A stretch of DNA of 64,000 bases from Serinus canaria (lineage: Eukaryota > Chordata > Aves > Passeriformes > Fringillidae), in assembly GCF_022539315.1 (NCBI RefSeq), contig NC_066326.1, positions 14,958,601-15,022,600 of the forward strand. Reading direction: 5' to 3'. Numbering within the stretch: the stretch's first letter is position 1; every line of letters begins with the position of its first letter. The translations under genes and the position numbers were made by a program. The notes beneath the pieces were generated by a model. The model did not search any database. It saw nothing but the letters and a program-made list of their open reading frames with translations, and was not told where the DNA came from. Below, one piece after another: positions 1-10,200 of the stretch.

Positions 1-369
1 TACACTTCAGCAATCACTGACTGTGCCATTCCCCACTCATCCCTCTGCATTTGCTATGCAGACACAGCTCTCTACTTCTGCACATTATGATTTCAGCTCA
101 TTCTCCAACATCCTTCCATCTGCTAAAATCATCAGCAAAAAGAGAAAAGCAGCGAAAACAAAACAGCAAAGAAAAACATGAAAGTGGTGAGCCAGGACAA
201 AGCCAAAGCTGAATGAGGGCCTAAACACAGCTCAGCCAAGGCAGGAACTGATTCAGGACCACTGTACATCTGCTACATGTGGTCATTAACTTTACAGTCC
301 AGCATATCCCCATACACAGGGATACAGTACCCCCAAGAAAAAAGGTGCCATCAGTAAGAAGGTACTAAC

Positions 370-525
370 AGGATCTACAGTTGGGAGGTTGGAAAGTCTC
401 CTCCTCTTCCTGCTTGGGCCTGGTACATTGGTGGAGTGATGGGCATCGTCAAAGTCTCCGCCGCTGACGCTGCTGGAAGGAGAGGTAGCTCTTCGCCTCT
501 TGGAACCCATGGAATCCAACTTCTT
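370..525 (-). CDS. PBRM1: PBRM1 (polybromo-1/BAF180), first coding exon, partial gene
   Basis: PBRM1 is the bromodomain scaffold of the PBAF (SWI/SNF) chromatin remodelling complex and acts in the nucleus. Only its N-terminus is visible here: 47 codons from the ATG at 510 down to 370, beginning MGSKRRRATSPSSSVSG and ending near LSNLPTVDP, which matches the remembered vertebrate N-terminus. It contains two basic clusters (KRRR and RKRRR) that fit a nuclear localisation signal. On the minus strand an acceptor (ttatag) precedes 525 and a donor (gttagt) follows 370. The residues just before the human first bromodomain should continue in the next exon, outside the window. The ATG at 510 is chosen because the upstream codons in the exon contain no other ATG. 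Bases 1-369 are the start of the following intron. Confidence 0.93.
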
Positions 526-3500
526 CTATAATGAACAGAAACCTTCTTAAAGCCCTGGCATTGCATCCAAACCCTCTGCTCAGAGCTACCCACAGAGCTA
601 GCAAAGCTTCTGACGATACATTTGCCAAATGCTACAGGTCAGTTAAACCATTTCTGTAAACTCCAACTTGGTGGAAATTCCCAAGAGTAAAGGGAATCAA
701 AATGCTCCTACAGTTTTACAGTCACCAATGAAAGCAAGGCCAGAAACCCCCAAGCTCACACTGAATTAGCAGCTCCTCACAGAATACATTCTTAAACACC
801 ACATTTTCATACCCCGTCCCATGCACAACACCTAAGCAAGAACCACTGTTTTCAACAAAAAAGCTGCACAGAGACACATGCTCAGATCTGGTGTAAAAAC
901 TCTTCATTCCATGTCAGAAAAAAACAGACCAAAAAATAATAAAAAAAAACCCAACCAAAACAAATTAAAAATGGAAAGGGCCACAGAATACCTTGTGTTA
1001 CATTCAAGTGAAAAAAAGGTCTGGATCACCGTGGGACCTCCCACTCCCACTTTATGTGTGGGATGAATGGCTCAACCATGGAGAAGCAGGGAAAGCCCCC
1101 TCCTCTTTTGGCCATAGTTTTGCATTTACCAACTCAAGCAGTGACAAATGAATAACCACCATCCAACAACTATGGTAATTTATGGAACAAGTTGTTGGCT
1201 CTTTCCCAACTTCCAGTGACAGCATCAGAAAAGTATCTTTATTTGGGGCTATCTCACAGGCTGAGGACAGAACAGACGCATCCCAGCCTATCCCCATTTT
1301 CCAACCAAACCCAGGGATTTTTTTTAGGAGGCACTCAGATGACTGACAAGGTATGGCAGCACAACAGAACTGCATTAAAGCATTTTTGTTAGAGACAGAG
1401 ATAACTTCAGGCACACATGTGAGATGAATAAGGTAGAATAATTAACAGTTAGGAAAAAGAAAAGCAAAAGGCCAAGTCAGAGGGATGGAGACACAATCAA
1501 TAATTTACCAGATTTACCAGAGTAGAACCAGCACCTCGAAAAGCCAATCTCCTCATAGTGTCTGATGGGCAAGCACAGATACTGCGAGAAGGGGACACTC
1601 TAAGAGTGGCAAACCAGTAATGGTGTTAGTACAGCCACAACTGGAAGACAAGAAAAAGGAAAGAGAGAGGGAAGAAAATTCAGAGTAGGTAGATAAAGAA
1701 TAAAATTAAAGAATAAAGTGGATAATTACAGTGACAGTGAAAAAAAGCAAGAAACAGAAGGCAACTTTTTTTAGCCCAGCAGAAACTCTACAAAGTAATT
1801 TTGTACACAGAATGCTAGACACTTCTGTCATTGTCACAGTAAAAATACATTTTGCTAATGTTCCTGAATATGCATTACAGATTTCACAGCCACTTGCTAG
1901 AGAATGATTCATCAAGCAAAGCAGAAAGTAAACAAAAGTGATACCTGACCTGAGAGTACAAACCAGAAAGCTGTAAGTTACAGAATGCAAAGCAGTAAAG
2001 TGCTTATAACAACATAATTTTAAGGTCAACAAACACTTAATAAACTCTAAGATGATGCACCTCCAACACTCTTCAGAGTAGATTTTTATACTCAGAAGTA
2101 AGCAGTAAATATGCAGCCATACACTAAAAAAAACAGTTTCAATTTCTATGCAGTCTCCAAGCCTGATTCTTTTCACAGAAATTCCATGTGAAACATACAG
2201 AACCATTTTATGGCAAAATGTTTGCTTCTATGCAGTTCTTCCAACCCCTGCCTTCAGTCAAACCCCAGAGAGGTTCTTTTCCTGTTCAGCACTCTGGACA
2301 TTTTCATAACACGGACATGCAGAGAAGCTCTGTGGTTTATCAGCAGGCAATTCATTTTGGGAACTGACAACAGCCTCAAGCCTTGGCACTGCCTCCAACT
2401 TCCATCTGAGGGCTAAAGTCTGGAGTGGCTCCACCAGGCACACGCTGGGAAACACAAGCCCTTGGTTGTGGAAGAAAGGCAGGAGGGACTACCAGAATCA
2501 ATAATTCTGCTTCAACCAGGAACCCAGGAGTACACTCAGTCCAGTCCCATCCTGAAATAAAGATCCGGGAACCTCCCAACCAGCATCTGCCTGCAGACTG
2601 CACATCAGCTCCTGCTTGTCCACTGTCTGAGGCACAGTGCTGTGGCTGTCAGCCACACTCTGACACTGCTGTGATCAAGGTACCCACACCACTCATACAC
2701 AGCCTCCAAAACACGTTTTTCTCCTCTAACAACCATGCAAAACACAGATCAGTCAGGACAACATCATAAGCACTCAGTGAGAGACCTGCTGACGTAACAC
2801 TCACTGAAGGTGAGGCTCCAAAACACAAACTTCTCCCTAAAATGCCACACTCCTGAGCACAGAGAACTCAGCTGTGCACAGAAACACAGTTTTACTGCAG
2901 AACCTCTCTCCTGAGTTTCTCCTGCAATTGCACTGCTGCCTCACAAGTCTCTCAAAAGCCACACCAAGAACCTCCACTGCTATCAATGAGCACCTCCAGC
3001 GCAACAGCAGCTTGAGCATCTCCTTGGTAATTGCCCCCAGCAGCCATAAAAATGTCACAAAAACCACAGCAAGAAATGCTTTGGCCATCACTAATTCACA
3101 TGTACACTGATACACACAGCGGGGGAAGGAAGGCTGTCTCTCCTAAAAGCTGTACAGAAGGACCACAAGTATCACCCACTCCAACCTCCCCACAACAGGT
3201 TTTGCACAGGTTGGACATCATACACTTAAAATAAAACATTCTAGCACACCAGAGGTTCATTTTCTGCCTCCGGGGAGAGGAGACCTAAAAGCCAATAAAT
3301 ACCACGGGTAGTACATATCAGGATCTCCCACGTTTCACCAGAAACACGAAACACGGTAAATTTAGCCAAGGGAACAGGGGAGGGAAACGCAGCCGGAATT
3401 TCCCCGGTTACCGATCCCATTGAAAGCTGCCGCGCGATGGGAAGAGGGGGCTGGCAGCGACCAGGCACGGTAAAAGGGCAAAGCTGGCGAAAAAGTGAGA

Positions 3501-3973
3501 GGGACAACACAGCCACCGTTTTATCCACACCGGGACAAGGAACAAAGACACCCAATCTGCAATTGCCCCGAGGCGGCGGAGCCCCTGCCCGAGAGGTGAG
3601 GGGTTATCCCCAGCAGGAAACAAAGGAAAGCCCTTTCCCGGCTCCGGGCGGACCGGACCGTGTCCCGGGCCCGCCCCGCGCTGCCGCCACCGCGGGCAGG
3701 ACCCGCCGCTGTCCCCGGGCCCGCCCCGGGAGCGGCCGTTGTCAGCCCGCGGGCCCGGCCCGGCGCCGCGGAACACGGCGGGAACGGGGAGGGAGGGAAG
3801 GGCTGAGGCGCACCCGGGCCGGCGACACGGCCAGGGCCCGGGGCAGGTGACAGGGGCAGGTGGCGCTCGGCGCTCCGGGCCCGGCGCGGCCGCTGCGCGC
3901 TCGGGCGGCGCCGCCACACAAAGGGAGGCAGCGGCCTCCAAGCTCCGGCCCGTGCCCCGCCCGCGCCGCTCAC
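526..3973 (-). other. PBRM1: PBRM1 intron 1
   Basis: This 3.4-kb stretch lies between the noncoding first exon in the CpG island and the first coding exon of PBRM1. I see no conserved coding exon, no clear CR1 fragment and no snoRNA with box C, box D and a terminal stem. Open frames of 60-170 codons occur on both strands, but none resembles a protein I know and they lack matching splice sites. Confidence 0.6.
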
Positions 3974-4190
3974 CCCGCCGGCTCCGCTCCGCCTCCCGCA
4001 GCCGCGGCCGACCCGGGGTGGGTGCGCGGGGTCCGCCCGGCCCGGCCCGTCCCGTCCCGCCGGTACCGCCCGTCCCGACACCGCCGGTGCCGCCGCCGCC
4101 GCTGCCGCAAAGCGCGCCCGGCCGCCCAACGCGCCGAGCCCGCGCGACACCCCGGCGGGGCAGCGCCGGCGCGCTTTACGGCAGCGCCCG
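3974..4190 (-). other. PBRM1: Probable noncoding exon 1 of PBRM1
   Basis: The only strong minus-strand donor in the CpG island is at 3968-3973 (gtgagc). It would end an untranslated first exon that joins the acceptor at 525. The 5' boundary given here is only the limit set by the GNL3 start side. Other donors in such GC-rich DNA are possible. Confidence 0.4.
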
Positions 4191-4200
4191 CCGGCGGGAG

Positions 4201-4206
4201 CACGTG
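4201..4206. promoter_or_regulatory. GNL3: E-box CACGTG just upstream of the GNL3 start codon
   Basis: A perfect palindromic CACGTG lies 8 bases before the GNL3 ATG at 4215. Canonical E-boxes bind MYC/MAX and related factors, and nucleostemin is known as a MYC-responsive growth gene. Whether this box is promoter or 5' UTR depends on the start site, which cannot be seen here. Confidence 0.5.
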
Positions 4207-4214
4207 GCGGCGCC

Positions 4215-7200
4215 ATGAAGCGACCGAGTGAGCGCCGGGAGCGGCTCCGGGACGGGACGGGCACCGGGACGGCGGGGACAGAGGGGGCGGGCGCGGGAGG
4301 CGGCCCGGCGGGTAGCGGCCGCCCGTGGCCAAACGAGCGGCAGCGATCGAGAGGGAGGGAATCGGGGACTGGGGCTCGGGGGAACGGCGGCGGGAGCTCG
4401 GTGGCGGGGATGTGCGTGTCGGTGCACGGCGCTGACGGGCGCGGTGCGTTGCAGAGCTGCGGAAGGCGAGCAAGAGGCTGAGCTGCCACAAGCGCTACAA
4501 GATCCAGAAGAAGGTGAGGCCCGGCCCGGTGCCGCGTTTGGCCGTTCTGGGGCCGCTGCGCTGCAGTTTCGGGCCTTACACTGAGAATGTTTCTTGTGCC
4601 TGATTCAGATCAGAGAACACCACCGAAAAGTCCGGAAGGAGGCCAAGAAACGCGGACACAAGAAGCCCAAGAAGGATCCCGGAATTCCCAGTGCTGCGCC
4701 GTTTAAGGAGGAGCTTCTGCGGGAAGCGGAGCAAAGAAAGCAGAGGGTAAAACGCAGTTTGTGGTAAAGAGGGCAAAAACCGAGACCATCCCTCTCTCTG
4801 AGGAAGCTTTGTGTGTATAAGTGAGCACTCAGAGTAGCAGTCATGGTAGCTGGTGCCAGCAGACTCATACTTTGGAAAAATGATGTATTTATTTCCAGCG
4901 TTGTACAGTGTGTAGTGATTATCTCTTTTATTTTAACCTTTGTTTCCTCACTGTGCACGGGAACACGCTGGAAGGGTCATTTCTAATGCAGTCAGAATTC
5001 CCTGTGGTGCTGGGAGTTAAATCATGGCATTATGTGATTACACAGAGAATAGGGATCTGCTGTCTGCAGTGTGGACAAATGTGACATTTGTCAGATGCTG
5101 TGGTGGCTGCAGAGCTGCTGCTTTGGGATCAAGCTAATACATGGCTGCCTGTGGGTAGGATGCAAAAAAAAGAGTCACTTGAGTCACTTGGAGAGCCAGG
5201 ACTTCTAACTGAGCTGGCTCAGGAATGGGGAGAAAGAACATTCTTCCTTACCACTTTCAAAGACGTTTTATCTGGCCTGGGTTTTTGTTTGCAATCAGCT
5301 TGAAGAACTGAAACAAAAGCAGAAGCTCAACAGACAGAAAGAACATGAAAAGAAGAGGAAGCTGGAAGCTAAAAATAATGCAGCCACAATCAAGGAGAAA
5401 GCAGAGGGAAAGGTAGGGGTCCTGTCCTGTATGATTTTGATTCCATGAACCTGTAGAAGTCATCCTGAAACTGCACATTCTTAAGCAGTATGTTTGATTT
5501 TCATGCTGAATAGGCCCACAAATATTAGACACTAATCCTCATTTAAATAATTCCCTTTGTTTTTATTTACTTTAGGAATCCTCTGGCAAAGCTACAGGAA
5601 AGACTAAGAAACCACTGAATAAAAATTCTAAGAAATCATTCTGCAGAGAGCTTATGAAGGTGAAGTGCTTTAACTGTTTTTATATCATTAGATGAGTCAG
5701 CAATAAGACCACTTGTTATTTTCCTTTTTTTGTGTTACTGTTTAGATCACAAAGTTTGTCTGTGAGAAACTGGAACCCTGAAATAAGGGATTTTACAACA
5801 GAAAACACGAACAACTATTTTTGTAAGCCACAGCTATACCAGAATTGTCTTCTGGTCTGTGATGTCTTGTCTTTTTTCTGACCCAGGTGCTTGAGGCTTC
5901 AGATGTGGTTCTGGAGGTTTTGGATGCCAGAGATCCAATGGGCTGCAGGTGTCCTCAGCTGGAGCAAGCTGTCATTTCTTCTGGAGGGAACAAAAAGCTG
6001 CTCTTGGTTCTGAACAAAATTGGTAAGAAACACAGGTTTTCTCAGTGTCGCTGGCACTGTGGTTCTGTGGCAGGTGAGCTATGAAGATTTTAAAGGAATC
6101 TGAGATTCCATTGAAGACATGAGATCCAACTCTGAGCTCACTAAAAAGGCTGCAAATTACCAAGTACCAGCAGCTAAGTAAAGAAAATAAAATAACAAGA
6201 GCAAAGGGAACTTTGTGGTAAAGTAGCCTTGCAAGGATTGTGGGATAACCCTTCACAGAACATCATTCTGTACCATACAAAGTCTTCAGTAAGACCCCAG
6301 CATTAAAATCCTAATACAGAGGGCCAGAAGTGTAAATGTGGTGTGTTCTGCTGAGGCAGAGACTCTGTGTGCCTTTGGGGAATGTACCCAGTACTTTATA
6401 CTGGAGTTCTCAGCCAAAGGGCATCTGTCATTATAAGATTAATTTAAGGAGTGAAAGAACTGCTCTTCTTTCCAGATTTAGTGCCAAAGGACAACATAGA
6501 GAAATGGTTGAATTATTTGAAGAAGGAGTTTCCAACTGTTGCTTTTAAGTCAGCAACAATGATGAAGGACAAAACTATGGTAAGAGCACTGCAGGCTGTC
6601 CCATGAAAAGGACATGTGTTGGCAGTTATACATGTTGAAACATCTTTAAAATTCCTTTTCCCCTGATTTGATTGCACTTCTGGGACTAATGGATGTGCCT
6701 TTACACTTTGAGCTTTGCAATACAGTGGGGGAATTCTTACCTCTGCAACTACAGTAGATGAATAAATCTAAGTGTCCATATTTTATCTTCCTTAATAGCT
6801 CCTAACCATGGGGGGTTTTTTTGCCTTTGAATCCTGTAGCAGGAACAGGTCAGAAAAAGACATGCACGTGTTGATTTCTCAGAAACCTCTCAGTATTTTG
6901 GAAGCAAATGCCTTTTGAAGCTTCTTCAAGGGTATGGCAAGACCCAAGACAGAGCCATTCAGGTTGGGGTGGTAGGTAAGTGTTTGGAGAAACAGGAGGA
7001 GTTTCCTTCTCCCATAAAGCTTTGGGATCCTGTATTAGTGGACTGGGTAAAACTGCTAACACCTGGTTTGCTAATGAGCTTTCCAGTCATTGTTCTTTGA
7101 TCTAAGGCTCTCAATGCTGTAGTGCTTTAGCTGCCAGAGATCCATGATGTGCTCCACTGGCCCTGCTTTCCTCATGCCTGACAAAAATCCCACAGAACAT

Positions 7201-10200
7201 AGCACTACAAATCTTACAAGTGTGAGAAATGAGGATACATTCTTTGTCTTATTTCTGTAGTGAAGACTTCAGATCCAACTCTGATCTCACACTGATGCTT
7301 ACCTTAGCAAAGATACCTGGAAGAAGCTGTTCTGATGGGTGTTAAAGGCTGTTTTCTTAATTAACTTACAAAGATTTATGTGATTTTTCCTCAGGTTTCC
7401 CTAATGTGGGAAAGAGCAGCATAATCAACAGTCTCAAAGGAAAGCGTGCTTGTAATGTTGGCCTGGCAAGAGGTGTTACCAAGTAAGCTCAGTCTGATCA
7501 AAGCTGTTCTTTTCCTTGTTTGTTGTGTTTCAGTCCATTAGGGGCAAAGCACACCAGTGTGCAGTTTTAAATGCACATTAAAATTTGCAAAATGAAAAGT
7601 ATTGATATGGGATGGAAAATCTCTCCAGAGGATACAGTGTATAAACTTGATGTTTTGTTTGTTTAAATTTCTGTCTTACACAAAGCACATGATGACAAAA
7701 CATTGAAACTGACTGTATGAAGTGCATTCAATCCAACACTGAGCTTTGTGTTTTGCATCCCTCACCATTAGCAGTCCTTCACTGATTATCTGCTCACAGT
7801 GCATTTTCCTTTGAACAGGTCTGTGCAAACTGTGCACCTTGATAAGCAGACAAAGATGCTGGACAGTCCAAGTATAATTGCAGATCCTTCTAACAGTGCC
7901 CTTGCTCTGGCCTTGAGAAGTATCATAGACCCTGAAGGATCAGACTCAGCAGATGTGCTTGAAGGAGTAAATGCCATAATAAATCACTGCAGTAAGCAGC
8001 AGGTGAGCTCCATCTTTTTCTACATCTCTCACTGCATCAGACATCTCTGTAGGTTTCTTAGGCCCAGTAATGAAAGTTCATTTTGCTGTAGTTAATTCTG
8101 ATAATTTTTGAACTGCTTTCCCTAAGCATGCAAAGTGGCAATGCCAAGTGTGATCCTTCATCCTTTCAAACAGAAGGCAGAACAGCATGCTGTGATCCTA
8201 ACAGCCAGAGTAAAGAGCATTGCTTTTAAGACCTCATAACCACACAATCGGAGAGTGAAAAATGATGATACTGCCTGTATACTGCCTAGATTACAGTGAA
8301 GACCTCAGATCCAACTCTGATTTCACTCTAGCTTCAAGCAAATTAACCTAAGCCTAATTGCCTTTCAGTTACTTGAGAAAGAAGTGTTTTCACAGACCAG
8401 TGTGCTGTCCTGTTGCAGCACGTCACAGTTGAGACAGCCACAATACACAGACTATCCCCACACAACTTCAAAAAGCTTCAGCCCATACAGAGTAACACCT
8501 TACCAAATCAGAAGGCTGCAAGCATCTGCCCTTCTTGTTCTTCAGCCCAACCTTTTATCCCCTCCTGTTGATGCATTGCACCTGTGTGCCCTCTGCTCCC
8601 TTTGGTGGTTGCTCAGTGCCCCTGGGCACTCCATGGCTCATTGCTGTCAGTGCTGCTCACAGCTGTGCCCACTGGGGATGAGGCTGGGCCAGCCCCACTC
8701 CCAGTTACCACAAACTGTGCACCTACACTGTCTCTGTACACCTACGAGTTTGCTTGAATGGCAGATGAGTTTATTGATGAAGGAGTCATTTTGCTTTCTA
8801 ATGTTCACTCCCACATGCGGGAGAAAAACAGCTTTTCTCTTACTCTGTCCTCACTCTTATCCAACTTTATTTGTTCTTTTACTCCTAAAACTATGAGAAG
8901 GATAGGCATGTCTTTCTAAATGTGCCATTTTCTTTTGCCCTAGGTAATGATGCACTATAATATCCCGGATTTCAGGGACCCTGAAGATTTTTTATCGTTA
9001 CTGGCTCAGAAGAGGGGCATGCTGAAAAAGGGAGGTGTCCCTGACATAGAAAATATGGCTAAATTAGTGCTTTGTGACTGGACAGGGTATGTATGCTGTG
9101 AACTTTGCTCTGTGCTGCTCACCTTTTCCTCACTGTTAATCCAGCACAGTAGAAGCACTGAGTGCAGCAAACTACTTAAAAAGGAGAGGCTGCTTTTTTC
9201 CCTTCCTTTCTCACATTTCACTTGGGTAAAGAGCTGGATTGGTCATCAGATTTAGAGAAGTACCCACAGATAATTTTCTGAAGTTGTGAAGGATACATGA
9301 AGAGTCAAAGCCTGTTGCACATTATTCCATAGACAATTTCTGTAATAGAAATCTGTTTTCCTCTCAAATACCAAGTCCATGTTGTCCTCTTCTGGATGGG
9401 AAAGGATGTGGCAAACTTTCTTTTGCGTGGTTCCTATATTCTGAGGGTAGGAATAAATGTAACTCAGATTCAGTAACTGACTGACTATCTCCCTTGCTCA
9501 AGTGACACAGCTGCTTTTACAGGCAGGTGATCTGTGGTGACAAAGTGCCATTGCATTTTCCTCTCAGGAATGGGCTATCCACTTAATACTGTTGACAACT
9601 TCAGAGTCAAATTTTAATATCTCTTGAACTGCTGTTAAACACTTACTAGTTTGAGAGCTTTGTGCTCTGGGTTTCATTTTTAAATACAGTGATTTAACTG
9701 TGTTATCTTTAGTTGCTTTTTAATGCTGCTTTTTATTTTCTCAGAGCCAGAATAAAGTACTACTCACAACCTCCAGGATCTCAGAAACCACCACCCTATC
9801 TTACAGAACAAAAAATAGCTGAAATGCAGGAGGGCTTTAATTTAAATAACCTAGAACAAGAAAACAGCAACACTGTTCAAGGTAGGACTGTTCTGTAATA
9901 GACTACCATTAACCAGAGTCACAGATTGGCCTGGGTTGGAAGAGGCCCTAAAGTCCATCTTGTGCCAAACCCTCAGCTGTGGGCAGGGCCACCTTCCACT
10001 CACACCATATTGGTCAGAGCCCCTTGCAGCTTGGCCTTGAACGCTTCCAGGGATGGGGCAGCCACAGCTTCTCTGGGAAACCTGTGCCAGGGCCTCACCA
10101 TCCTCACAGTAAAGAATTTTTTCCTGCTATCTAAACTAAACCCACTTAGCTAAACTTACCTATAATCAAATCCAGGTTTTCCAGCTCCTAGCAGTTTTCT

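Larger units (their letters stand above)
3600..4530. promoter_or_regulatory. CpG-island bidirectional promoter of PBRM1 and GNL3
   Basis: About 0.9 kb is extremely GC- and CpG-rich, unlike the AT-rich flanks. GNL3 starts rightward at 4215. On the minus strand a good donor (gtgagc, at 3968-3973) would end a noncoding PBRM1 first exon at 3974. The two genes therefore start head to head within a few hundred bases. No TATA box is seen, as expected of a CpG promoter. The exact start sites cannot be read from the sequence. Confidence 0.75.

Noticed and set aside
1706..2206. A 166-codon minus-strand frame in PBRM1 intron 1
   Set aside because: The composition is that of AT-rich noncoding DNA translated, with many Cys, Leu and Phe residues. 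There are no domains and no support from splice sites.
3521..4489. A 322-codon minus-strand frame and several overlapping frames in the first CpG island
   Set aside because: GC-rich islands have few stop codons. The products are Pro/Arg/Ala-rich, overlap on both strands and cross the GNL3 exon 1 and PBRM1 donor signals.
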